Shown in pieces: positions 54,646-63,799 of a stretch of 64,000 nt of DNA. The notes below the pieces were generated by a model. It was given only the letters and a program-made list of their open reading frames with translations, made no database searches and was not told where the DNA came from. The stretch lies in NCBI GenBank assembly GCA_023399215.1, contig JAEWQJ010000031.1, forward strand, positions 62,001 to 126,000, given 5' to 3'. A program made the translations under genes and the position numbers. How positions within the stretch are numbered: position 1 is the first letter of the stretch; each line of letters opens with the position of its first letter. The DNA is from Methanobacteriota archaeon. GTDB lineage: Archaea > Halobacteriota > Methanosarcinia > Methanosarcinales > Methanosarcinaceae.

Positions 54646-56262
54646 TTATGTACTTTTCTTAAAGAGTTCCTGGATAAGAGTGCTTACTGCTTTGTAGAAG
54701 GTTTTCACGGTGTCCGCCTTAAGACGTTCGCCTCCGGTATGAGGGTTCACTATAGTAGGCCCTATGGAAATGCAGTCTATCGAGTCGCCGTATTTTTCTA
54801 CAATATAGCAACATTCAAGGCCTGCATGGATTACGGTTGCTTTGGTCTCATCACCATATAGTTCCTTATACACATCTTCTGTTTTATCAACCAGGTCAGA
54901 TTCGTCTTTTGGTTGCCAAATAGGAGAAGCTTTTTCTGCATTTACTTGATAATTGAAGATTTTACCGATGATTTCTTGAATTTGGACAAGCTCACCCAAT
55001 GAATTTTCGTCTGAGCTGCGGTTCAAGGATTTAATTACTATTTTGTCTTCCTTTAGTCCAAATGAATTAACAGCTGCCAGGTTGCTTGATGTCTCCACAA
55101 CATCAGTGATTTTTGGAATCATGCGGATGATGCCGTGTGGTATCTGCCGAAGTAAGCAAAGAAGTTCATCTGTCGATGCTTTATCAAGAGATTTCTGGAA
55201 TGAAATCACATCTTCAGAACTTACCTCTTCAACACTACATTCAAAATTCTTCTCCTCAGGAAACTGTCTCTTTAAAGCGGCAATATATGCCTTAAAATCG
55301 TTTTTAAAATTGTCTTTCTCGCTTCTTGGAATAGCTATTCTCGCGACAACCCAGGTCGGAATTTTGTTTACGACTGGATTTTTCTTTTCTATTTCGTCCT
55401 TTTTCAATGAGTTCAATGAAATCAGGCGCAGGTCATAGCCTGCGATGCATTTGCCTGCTGTGCCATCAAGGCATGTAAGTCGTTTGTTAAGCCGGATAAG
55501 AGTCTCGGTAATAACTTTAATGGCATTAAGTCTCCCTTTGTTGATATCAACACCGGAATGCCCCCCGAGAAGCCCTGAGATCGACAATTCCAGGGTAACA
55601 AAATCAGTTGTAACAGCTTCTAAGATAACGTTCCCTTCGAACTGAACATCCTGCCCTGCTGCACTGCCGTAAATAATTATATTTGCATCTTCTGCATCGA
55701 GATTTATGTACTTTCTACCGATCAAGAGATTTTTGTCAAAACCTGCAGCTCCACCCATATCGGTTTCTTCCTGAACAGTAAATAAGCACTCAATTGGGTA
55801 GTCTTTGAGGTTTTCATCTTCCAGAAGGGCAAGTATAGTGGCTACTCCAATTCCATCATCTGCACCCAGGGTGGTACCTTTTTCTGGATTATCAATACTG
55901 TCAGTATCTCCTGCTTTTATCCATTTTGCACTTTCGTTATCAAGATAACCAAAGACATGTAAGGGGAATTTGATGGTTCTGTCAGGGTAACATACCATAT
56001 CCGTGTGAGCCTGTAAAGTGATATAAGGATCACTGGCATAATCCCCTGAGCCCTTTCTACGAAGGACAATTACTCTTTCTCCGGGATCTTTAGCTCCTGA
56101 GTCGTAATGAATGACTTCTACACCTTCTATCTTTTCGGCACACTCTATAACATACTCACGAACCTGGTTCTCCTCACCAGATGGGTGATATTTTGTTGTT
56201 AGTTTCATAAAATGGTCATGCACTGCCTTTGGCTCAAAAGAGTCATCTAATATTTCTGACAT
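54646..56262 (-). CDS. pepD: Aminoacyl-histidine dipeptidase (PepD, M20 family)
   Basis: A 538-residue metallopeptidase: KYHPSGEENQVREYVIECAE, ITLQAHTDMV (first metal His-Asp), TTLGADDGIGVATILALLED, CLFTVQEETDMGGAAGFDKN (catalytic Glu pair), and VIHAGLECCYI near the C-terminus. It hydrolyses Xaa-His and other dipeptides. GGAG precedes ATG 56262. It lies upstream of gadB on the same strand, 112 bases apart, so peptide breakdown may feed the two decarboxylases. Confidence 0.9.
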   Translation of the reverse strand: MSEILDDSFEPKAVHDHFMKLTTKYHPSGEENQVREYVIECAEKIEGVEVIHYDSGAKDPGERVIVLRRKGSGDYASDPYITLQAHTDMVCYPDRTIKFPLHVFGYLDNESAKWIKAGDTDSIDNPEKGTTLGADDGIGVATILALLEDENLKDYPIECLFTVQEETDMGGAAGFDKNLLIGRKYINLDAEDANIIIYGSAAGQDVQFEGNVILEAVTTDFVTLELSISGLLGGHSGVDINKGRLNAIKVITETLIRLNKRLTCLDGTAGKCIAGYDLRLISLNSLKKDEIEKKNPVVNKIPTWVVARIAIPRSEKDNFKNDFKAYIAALKRQFPEEKNFECSVEEVSSEDVISFQKSLDKASTDELLCLLRQIPHGIIRMIPKITDVVETSSNLAAVNSFGLKEDKIVIKSLNRSSDENSLGELVQIQEIIGKIFNYQVNAEKASPIWQPKDESDLVDKTEDVYKELYGDETKATVIHAGLECCYIVEKYGDSIDCISIGPTIVNPHTGGERLKADTVKTFYKAVSTLIQELFKKST

Positions 56263-57060
56263 GTACGTCTTACTCCTGAATATTTATCGCATAAGCTCTT
56301 TCGCTGTACTGATCATTCAGAAGTACATCTCAAAGAAACCAGCATTTGCTCTTCTTTAATCTGGACAGAACTACAGTCCAGAATTTTTACAAAGTTGTTT
56401 ATGGATAATGATTCCCCTGACATGTTATCCAATTGAACAAACAGCATTTTCTTAGTTTATTTTCGAGAGCATCTTCAATAACTACCGTTTTTATTTCAAT
56501 ATATTTTTGTAATTTTTTAATAAGAATTTCGGAGGGATTATTTGAGAATACTCGCACGTTTGGAGCCCAAAATAAAGTAAACCTAAATTTATTTGAAAGT
56601 GCAGGTTTTAGATCTTTTTAACGTTTTGCCGGATGATTTACGCTCAACCGTGTAAGTATTATTAAAAACGTATGACCGAGTATAAAATACTTTCCACTTT
56701 TTATAAATCATTAATAACTTTACTCTTAAAAGAGCAATTTAGTAAAGGAGTTCAATCAAAAAAGCTTTAATTAGATTTTAGAGGGTTTTAAATTCTGGTT
56801 TCAGTTCAAGTATATAGTGTAGAATATGAGATGATCAATCACGGAAAAATGTAATATGACATAGTTTCAAATAAATATTCATAATCAGATAATTATAGAT
56901 TTATATGCGAAAAAACATAAAAAATGCGTCATTAAAAAGAATACTTTAATTTAAATACTCTATCAAATAGAAACAATGTGTAGAGAATATATTCCGTGGC
57001 TTGCAGACGGGTAAAACACCTTAAATTTGATTTCTTGATTCCTTATTCAACAACCTGCCC

Positions 57061-57128
57061 CTTGATTTCTTATTAGTTATTCAGCACCCTGCCTCTTGAT
57101 TTCTTATTAGTTGTTCAGCACCCTGCTC
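57061..57128. repeat. 34-bp tandem duplication
   Basis: CTTGATTTCTTATTAGTT then (A/G)TTCAGCACCCTGC is present twice head to tail, with a poorer copy just upstream at about 57033-57060. Confidence 0.85.
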
Positions 57129-57205
57129 CCTATCTGTTTTACTTCGCAGACAGGGGGCAAAAAGAAATTCTGGTGCTTTCAACAATCTAGGAGGCGATTT
57201 AGATC

Positions 57206-57261
57206 GTGTCTATTCGGAGAGACACTTAGTTATGCTACTCGTGTCTGTTTGGTAGAGACAC
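57206..57261. repeat. Twin hairpins with the same GTGTCT/AGACAC stem
   Basis: GTGTCT-N8-AGACAC (57206-57225) and GTGTCT-N9-AGACAC (57241-57261) lie 15 bases apart. Identical arms with different loops suggest a structured RNA element or a protein-binding pair; no gene starts within 500 bases. Confidence 0.6.
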
Positions 57262-57610
57262 TTTACTATATTACAAACTAATATTTAATATTTTTGATTT
57301 CTTTTTTGCTACTTCATATTACATATAATAATTATTATTTTACGCAAACTGAGAAAACTACTTTCTAAAACTACTCCCAAATAATTTTATATAAACTTTT
57401 GATAGCCTGCGGTTGGCAGAAGATTGCAGGACTGGAGATTTATTAACCGTAGGCAAGTTTCTGGAAATATTCAAAGATTATAGGTATGCTCTGCCTATCA
57501 AGTTCAGGTCTCCTGTGAAGGCTGTGTGAAAAATACAATGTGAAAAAAGGGATCTTCCTTAATTCAAATCTGGAAAAAGTCCGGAATATATCGTTGAAAT
57601 CTATATAAAG

Positions 57611-57680
57611 AAAACAGACTCAGAATCTAAAAGAAAAAACAGACTCAGAATCTAAAAGAAAAAACAGCCTTAGAATCTTA
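57611..57680. repeat. 25-bp tandem repeat, nearly three copies
   Basis: AAAACAGACTCAGAATCTAA plus AAGAA repeats at 57611-57635 and 57636-57660, with a diverged partial copy to 57680. Noncoding. Confidence 0.85.
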
Positions 57681-57856
57681 AACGCCAATAGCATTCCCTA
57701 TCAAAGTTCAGCATGAGCCTATGTCAATATTGTTGATTGATTGAAGTATTTAGTTGAGACTATCCAATAGAAACTGTGTACTTATGAATAATATTTGAAA
57801 TTCAGATAAAAAAGTTTTTAAACATTATTTTCTTAGTAGATAAGGGTGTTGTACAA

Positions 57857-58198
57857 TTGACAGATTCTAAAACTAATATTCAACGTAGCAAAAATAATTC
57901 CAAATTTCTTTCTTTAAATAAAATGACTAGTCTCAAAATTTATATTGTTCTAATATGGTTTACAATTGCGCAAATCTTATTGATCATGACTGGGATGACA
58001 TCTTATGAAGACATTAAGTATTTCTTCTGGATAGAATCAGTCTTAGTGCCATTAATTTTTGTGCTGTATATAAAAGGAGTACCAGATCAACTATCCAGAG
58101 AACAAGAAAAAGAACAGAAAAAGGCAATCTTTGTGCTCGCCTTTTCTTTCGCATGTATGATAATGGTGATTTTTATGGCTATGTTAAAGGGATATTAA
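57857..58198 (+). CDS. Small membrane protein (113 aa)
   Basis: Three hydrophobic segments (IYIVLIWFTIAQILLIMTGM, FFWIESVLVPLIFVLYI and AIFVLAFSFACMIMVIFMAM) are separated by charged loops, the second loop being QLSREQEKEQKK. TTG 57857 is the start, with GGGTG about nine bases upstream. Not recognised; isolated from other genes. Confidence 0.65.
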   Translation: MTDSKTNIQRSKNNSKFLSLNKMTSLKIYIVLIWFTIAQILLIMTGMTSYEDIKYFFWIESVLVPLIFVLYIKGVPDQLSREQEKEQKKAIFVLAFSFACMIMVIFMAMLKGY

Positions 58199-58266
58199 AA
58201 TTTGTTCAAAGAATAACATTTGTGTACTCAATTCTTCAAATTAAGATGCCTTATTAAGAGATTCTG

Positions 58267-59268
58267 TTAATTTCCATTAAATACATAAGTTGTGCCGACC
58301 GTATTGAGCAGGAATTGTTCTGGCATTGCTTCTGCAAACCGGTTTATGGCTTTCCAGCCCGTGCAGTGCATGGGTACGACATAGTCGGGCTTTATTCTTC
58401 TCATTTCGTCAATTGTTGGCTGAATTATCGGGTCAAAAATCTTGCCTGTCAGATGGAAGCCACCTAGCACCGCATGAACCTTATCCGTTCCTGCAAGTTT
58501 CTTTGCATATTCAACTGTATTGATAATTCCGGCATGGGCACAGCCACTGATTACCACGAGTCCTTTACCTTTTATTTTTATAACAAGCCCCTGATCATCC
58601 CGGAATGGGTCAGCAACCCAATTTCCATTAATTTTTGCCTCAGCCCACGGGAAACCTTTCTCAAACGATATTATACGCTCCACTTCCCCTGTTGTTTAAA
58701 TAAGCCCACCTGCAACCGATACAGGCTTTTCGGACTTTATGGGAATGGCTCCTGCAGCTTTCAGGAGACTTTCGTCGAGTACAGGCAGTGGGGCAGGGCT
58801 TCCAATTGCGGGAATATTGAGACGCCTTTCAAGAAAGGCATCAGGATGAAGAAAAAGTGGGATTTCTTTCTTACCTTTTTCATTTAGAAATTTCAGGAGT
58901 TTCTCGAGCCCGAGAAAATGATCCGGATGCCCGTGACTAAGAATTATAGCTTCAAGCTCACTGAGGTCAGCTTTCAAAAGCCTTGCATTATTAAAAAGGC
59001 AGGCTGGAGTTATTGCCGCATCCATCAGCAATGTATGTTCCTCAGCCCCGGCAAAAACTTTAATTAAGCATGAAAGCCCGTGCTCGGCAAGAAGTATGTT
59101 AGGGAGAGGTAAAAGCGGTCTTTTGTATATGTCGGTGCTTTCTGTTACCAGCATATCCGTGTAATTATCCACAAGGATTGTTACTTCCAGCCGGTCAGCT
59201 TCCCGAATGTTTAATTTATCTCGACTATTCAGTTCATTTATATTGTCTGTGTCATTCATATTATACAC
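58267..59268 (-). pseudogene. MBL-fold metallohydrolase broken by one in-frame TAA
   Basis: One continuous reading frame of 334 codons is interrupted only by TAA at 58698-58696. The 5' part has the metal site SHGHPDHFLGLEKLL and ends VSVAGGLI; the 3' part resumes in the same frame with TTGEVERIISFEKGFPWAEA and has ISGCAHAGIINTVEYAKKL, GGFHLTG and MHCTGW, which complete the metal ligands. Both halves match the COG1237 family (dihydropterin-phosphate synthase-like beta-lactamase fold). A single base change from a Tyr codon (TAC or TAT) would explain the stop. TAA is not a pyrrolysine codon. A GTG at 58683 could restart translation, but the halves would need to assemble. Confidence 0.8.
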
Positions 59269-59474
59269 TCAGTAACTTTGTTTTTCTGACCGTTTTTGTA
59301 ATAATACAGGATTTATGTAGGTGTAGAGATGGAAATTTATAAATTTTTCAGAAATGAATATTGAGGGTATCAATCTATTTCAAGCAATTCAATATTTTGG
59401 TTTCCTCAATTCTCCTGTTCAATAACTTGTTTGTACTATATCGTACACTTCGCCATATTAGTCGCCATATTAGT

Positions 59475-60347
59475 CTATACTTTTCTTGCAACTATCGCTG
59501 TCCAATCCCCGCCTTTCTGGTACGACTCTCCTGAGAGACTGTTCCATACCTGTTCAACTTTAAGCCCATTCTGCTCAAGAACCCTACTTATTTTCTCAAG
59601 GGAATAATCATGAAACCAGAGTCTGTAGACCTTTACTTCCCCATTTTCATCAACGATTACATACTGATTTAGCCAGGTATCATTTTCCGGATAGTCAAAT
59701 CCTTCTTCCAGCACAAGGTGCCTGCCCGGTCTCCAGAACCCACCTTCAGAGAAATACCACCTGTTTTTGAGCCCTTCTTGCATGCGTAGCTCTCTTGTGG
59801 ACACGTCAAAGATAAAAATTCCGTTGTCTTTAAGTGCTCTGTGAACAAGGCTCAGGAGAAGGTCACGTTTTTCGTCGGAAAAGGTACAGATTTCCCCATA
59901 GACCTGAAGAACGGCATCAAAAGTCCTTTCATAATCGATATTGAAAAAGTCTTCACAGATATAATCAATATCATGCTCATTTCTTTCAGCCTGAGCCTGC
60001 GCATAATCTATAGACCGTCTGGAAAGGTCAATGCCAGTTACTTTCATGCCTTCAAAACACAGCCTGCTGCTGTACAGTCCTGGCCCGCAGCCAAGATCAA
60101 GTACTCTGTCTCCTTTTTTCAGAAATCCTGAGGTTATGAGATGGCAAACTGTTTTTTCTATCTCAGCATTTCTTCGACTCGCCCCATCATGGGCCTGGTT
60201 AAGGTGGGCTTCAAGCATGCTTTTCGAGATGTGTGTGTCGTCCCAGAAACGAGGCTCACCAGGTTCGAAAAGAGGAGGTTTTAAAGGTTGAGAGAAGAGG
60301 GAGAAAAGATTATGGATCATTTTACAGATTATTTGAGGTTCTGACAT
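59475..60347 (-). CDS. Class I SAM-dependent methyltransferase
   Basis: A 290-residue protein with motif I VLDLGCGPGLYSSRLC, motif II VTGIDLSRRSIDYAQAQAER, YICEDFFNIDYERTFDAVLQ, and ALKDNGIFIFDVSTRELRMQ after it. The first 60 residues are helical. The C-terminal part is WFHDYSLEKISRVLEQNGLK and on. The substrate cannot be deduced. It stands alone, facing the TPR gene at 60836 divergently. Confidence 0.87.
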   Translation of the reverse strand: MSEPQIICKMIHNLFSLFSQPLKPPLFEPGEPRFWDDTHISKSMLEAHLNQAHDGASRRNAEIEKTVCHLITSGFLKKGDRVLDLGCGPGLYSSRLCFEGMKVTGIDLSRRSIDYAQAQAERNEHDIDYICEDFFNIDYERTFDAVLQVYGEICTFSDEKRDLLLSLVHRALKDNGIFIFDVSTRELRMQEGLKNRWYFSEGGFWRPGRHLVLEEGFDYPENDTWLNQYVIVDENGEVKVYRLWFHDYSLEKISRVLEQNGLKVEQVWNSLSGESYQKGGDWTAIVARKV

Positions 60348-60349
60348 AT

Positions 60350-60400
60350 AAAGTAGAGTAAGAGTTAAAGTAGAGTAAGAGTTAAAGTAGAGTAAGAGTT
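60350..60400. repeat. Three tandem 17-bp units
   Basis: AAAGTAGAGTAAGAGTT occurs three times without change, just upstream of the methyltransferase start codon (60347). It could lie in that gene's promoter or leader. Confidence 0.9.
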
Positions 60401-60499
60401 TTTGTAAATCTACAAAATAGCTTTACTGGCCTGTTCTATCGAGTCAAAGTTCATTTTTTCTGCGTTTATAGGCTCAGTAAATTCATACGTTTATCTTTA

Positions 60500-60569
60500 T
60501 AATGACTACCTTGTAATGACTACCTTGTAATGACTATCTTGTAATGACTATCTTGTAATGACTACCCAG
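60500..60569. repeat. Five tandem 14-bp units
   Basis: TAATGACTA(C/T)CTTG is repeated at 60500, 60514, 60528 and 60542, with a final TAATGACTACCCAG at 60556. It lies between the divergent methyltransferase and TPR genes. Confidence 0.9.
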
Positions 60570-60835
60570 TTGACAAGTATCTTATTATAATGAACGCCAT
60601 TTTAATGAAAAAGATATGAAAAGATAAATTTACACTCAAAGGCAAGTTCTTCCTTTCTGTAGAACAATCCAGCACCCTGAACTTAAAATATAACAGGATC
60701 AGATTGAAATAAGAGAACGGAGTTTGAAACAAGATTTCCCGGAAAGTTTACCACCTATCCGGGGAGTTGGGGCGTTTACCGAATTCTCTTTGCAAAGAAT
60801 AATCACTCTAAACCGAATCATATGGAACTGATATT

Positions 60836-62005
60836 ATGGCAAATGATTTTAAAGAAACTAAAAGCGGACGAACAGGAAAACCGGGTAGAACAAATAAGAC
60901 AGGCAAAACAGATGGGTCAGGCAAAACAGGTAAAAGTGGCAGAACAGGTGGAACAGGTAAGGGAACAGGCAAAACAAGCAAGAGAACCGGCAGAACCGAT
61001 AAAGCCACTGAGACAGCTTATGACCGCCTGAACAAAGCCCTTGCAGCACACGAAAAGGCCCTTGAAAAAAATCCGGAAGATGCTGCGGCCTGGGCTGGCA
61101 AGGCAGCAGTGTTTCTAAAGCACAGAAGGTATAGTGACTCCCTAAAGGCGATTAAAAAAGCTCTTGAAATCGAGCCTGAAAACCCTCACTACCTTTATGA
61201 AAAAGGTTTTGTGCTCCTGCAGCTCAACAGGGAAGGAGATGCGTTACAGGCCTTTGACAGGTTGCTCGAAATAAAACCTGACAGCGATAAAACCTGGAAT
61301 CTCAAAACTTCAGTACTTTGCAGGCTAAAGCAGTACGAAAAAGCCCTAATGGATTCTGAAAAAGCTCTTTCTGCCAATCCGAAGCTCGCAGGAGCCTGGC
61401 ACGCAAAAGGTTCTGTGCTTGCGGATATGGGCCGATATGAAGAAGCTATAGAAGCCTATGACGCCGCGCTTAATCTTAACCCGAACCTTGCAAGAGTCAT
61501 GGTGGGTAAAGGTTTTGCCCTCTACAGTCTGGACAGGCCTGTGGAAGCCATGATAGCTTATGATGCTGCTCTCAAAATAAACCCTGATAATGCAAAGACC
61601 TGGATAGGGAAAGGCCTTGTCCACCTCAAACTCGGCAAATTCAAAAGAGCTATTGCAGCCTGCAGCAAAGCGATTTCAATCAAACCTGATTCTTCCGACG
61701 CTTGGTACTGCAAAGGCATGGCCCTTTCCAGCCTGGATAAGAATGAAGACGCTCTCGGAGCTCTTGAAAGAGCCCTCCGGATTGATCCGGACAATTTCGA
61801 GGCTAGAAAAGCTCTGGCTTCCGTGAATTCTAAGCTCGGAATAGCTCTCGAAGAAGAAACAATGGAAGAAGAGAAGCCGAAAGCGAAGCGAAGTGTGTGG
61901 ACAAGAAAAAAGCCGACAAGTGAGATACTAAAGAAAAGTCTGGGTCAGGAAAAAGAGAAAAGAGGAAAAATTAGCAGGAAGAACTTACAAGCAAAGAAAG
62001 AGTAA
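60836..62005 (+). CDS. TPR-repeat protein with Gly/Thr/Lys-rich N-terminus
   Basis: The first 55 residues are a basic low-complexity stretch (KTGKTDGSGKTGKSGRTGGT). Residues about 60-325 form eight tetratricopeptide repeats (for example GAWHAKGSVLADMGRYEEAI, TWIGKGLVHLKLGKFKRAI). A charged basic tail (KPKAKRSVWTRKKPTSEILK and on) follows. The basic ends suggest binding to nucleic acid or acidic proteins; this is inference. It resembles the TPR genes at 6809 and 8295 in this window. The start at ATG 60836 lies close after a TGATATT stretch; no strong ribosome binding site is seen. Confidence 0.82.
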   Translation: MANDFKETKSGRTGKPGRTNKTGKTDGSGKTGKSGRTGGTGKGTGKTSKRTGRTDKATETAYDRLNKALAAHEKALEKNPEDAAAWAGKAAVFLKHRRYSDSLKAIKKALEIEPENPHYLYEKGFVLLQLNREGDALQAFDRLLEIKPDSDKTWNLKTSVLCRLKQYEKALMDSEKALSANPKLAGAWHAKGSVLADMGRYEEAIEAYDAALNLNPNLARVMVGKGFALYSLDRPVEAMIAYDAALKINPDNAKTWIGKGLVHLKLGKFKRAIAACSKAISIKPDSSDAWYCKGMALSSLDKNEDALGALERALRIDPDNFEARKALASVNSKLGIALEEETMEEEKPKAKRSVWTRKKPTSEILKKSLGQEKEKRGKISRKNLQAKKE

Positions 62006-62349
62006 AAACCGGCGATCCTTATAAAAGTGAACTATAGGAAGAGAGAAAAAGAAATGATTATCTTTCTCCCTCCTATAGAACGATGAAGTAAAATATATCG
62101 CTAATATATCGCTAATTTGGGAGATAAGTAGGCGCTGCACTCACAACGTCAAATATGCGAAAATTCGGGCGCTCATGACGAAAGCACTAGTGTATTATTA
62201 TCAACAATTATCAACAAAATACTTACATTTTTCAGTAAGTTCATTTATAGCGACTTTACTGGCTCTTAGATTCTTTCCGATAAACGTTGTCTCTTAATCT
62301 GAGATAGCAATTAAATAGATTATCTCTTTATTCTGTTAATGGTGATTTC
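62006..62349. other. Intergenic region
   Basis: AT-rich, no supported gene. It probably holds the promoter of the nitroreductase gene. A short duplicate ATATATCGCTA occurs at 62092-62112. Confidence 0.45.
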
Positions 62350-62958
62350 TTGACCGACAATATCACATCTACTGGAGAAAATATTTCAAATGCCGTGTTA
62401 GACAATATTTACCAGCGTCGATCTGTGCGCAATTTTTCTGATAAAGAGGTTTCCGACGAAATAATCAAAGAGATTATAAGAGCGGGAACATATGCTCCCA
62501 CAGCCGTGAATAAGCAGCCATGGCGGTTTGTGGTCATAAAAAATAAGCAGCTCATCGAGGAATATGATGACCGTGCTAAGAAAGCTTTCCTTGCTGCATA
62601 CAAAGATGCCGAAAACCCAGATATGGTAAGATTTGTGCAATATTTATCTAAGCCGACAACTCGAATCTTCTATGGAGCGCCTGTTCTCATTTTAGTGTTT
62701 GCGTCCCCCAATGTTATCAATGAGCATGACTGTGCTCTAGCCGCTGAGAATATGATGCTTGCAGCCCATTCTTTAGGAATCGGCAGCTGCTGGATAGGTC
62801 TGGCTGGTGGGTTGGGTTACGATATGGAATTTCTGAAGGAGGTCGGAGTGCCAGAGGGTCATAAGCTTATCGCACCGCTGATTTTCGGATATCCGGCAAA
62901 GCAGAACCTTAAAGCACCTGCTCGTAATGCTGATGTCATATTAAAATGGATAAATTAA
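62350..62958 (+). CDS. Nitroreductase-family flavoprotein
   Basis: A 202-residue FMN protein: YQRRSVRNFSDKEVSDEIIK (FMN phosphate site), GTYAPTAVNKQPWRFVVIKN, ENMMLAAHSLGIGSCWIGLA and a final IFGYPAKQNLKAP. The family reduces nitro compounds, quinones or other acceptors with NAD(P)H; the in vivo substrate is unknown. TTG 62350 is the start, with GGTGA four bases upstream. No neighbour explains its role. Confidence 0.88.
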   Translation: MTDNITSTGENISNAVLDNIYQRRSVRNFSDKEVSDEIIKEIIRAGTYAPTAVNKQPWRFVVIKNKQLIEEYDDRAKKAFLAAYKDAENPDMVRFVQYLSKPTTRIFYGAPVLILVFASPNVINEHDCALAAENMMLAAHSLGIGSCWIGLAGGLGYDMEFLKEVGVPEGHKLIAPLIFGYPAKQNLKAPARNADVILKWIN

Positions 62959-63799
62959 CCCCGAAATAAAGGCATAATAAAAATTTCCCACTATTTTGGG
63001 TTTACAATATATTAGGGCTTGTCCAAAGTGTTTTTATTCACTTATCTTTTTTAAAAATGTGAGAAGTTGTTTGATATCCGGTGACGATAAAAACCGTTTT
63101 TCGGAACGGGTGTGGTGGTGTATATACTTGGGTTGGTTAGTACAGTTATGAGAATAGGTTCCCGTTCCTGGATACAATAAGTAGTATCATCTACTTAAAT
63201 AATACTGAGGAAATAAGAGCATTGATACAATAATTGTGCGAATTTTACTCCTAAAACGAATTAGAATGAATTGTGAATGGTTTGATACATAATCAAGTTA
63301 GGTAGTTAGAAGCAAAAAAGCACTCCTTTTTTAAAGTTAAAAAGTTCTTCGCCCATAAAATTCAAACTTTATTATTATTCCGAGCGCATCCCAATACTTG
63401 ATTTAATTTCGGTATTGTTGCTGATATTACAACTCCAAAGCATGCTTTTTCTAGTACACTACTTGACCTTAGTAATCAATTTGTAATTAAGTCAATTAAA
63501 GTGTTAATTGTTAGAGACTTTGGTAATACAACTTATATTGATGTTTAAGGTTGTAAAGTTTGGAATTCAGTCGTGTGTAAAATTTAACGATTGAATTCCA
63601 AAATTCAAAGCTCAATTAGTTGCTTACAAGAGATCTAAAGAAGTAATTTCGAATTTTGGGATCAACTTCCAGATAAATTATCTCAAATTATATAATTTTT
63701 TCAAATTTTTAATAAAATAAGAAAGTTTAATAGCTTATTCAAGTTTATATTCTTAACATTTTTTTATATAAAATATACAAAAAATAATGGAGTAGGATA
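62959..63799. other. Intergenic region
   Basis: About 0.84 kb of AT-rich DNA without a supported gene. Short frames have no start signals. It ends in the promoter region of the secreted protein at 63800. Confidence 0.5.

Larger units (their letters stand above)
56263..57856. other. Long gene-free region with several short repeats
   Basis: About 1.6 kb, very AT-rich, without a supported gene. A frame at 56433-56621 has no ribosome binding site and is not called. The region carries a 34-bp duplication (57061-57128), twin hairpins (57206-57261) and a 25-bp triplicate (57611-57680). Confidence 0.6.

Noticed and set aside
58267..59268. Stop codon read as pyrrolysine
   Set aside because: The interrupting codon is TAA; pyrrolysine is inserted at UAG.
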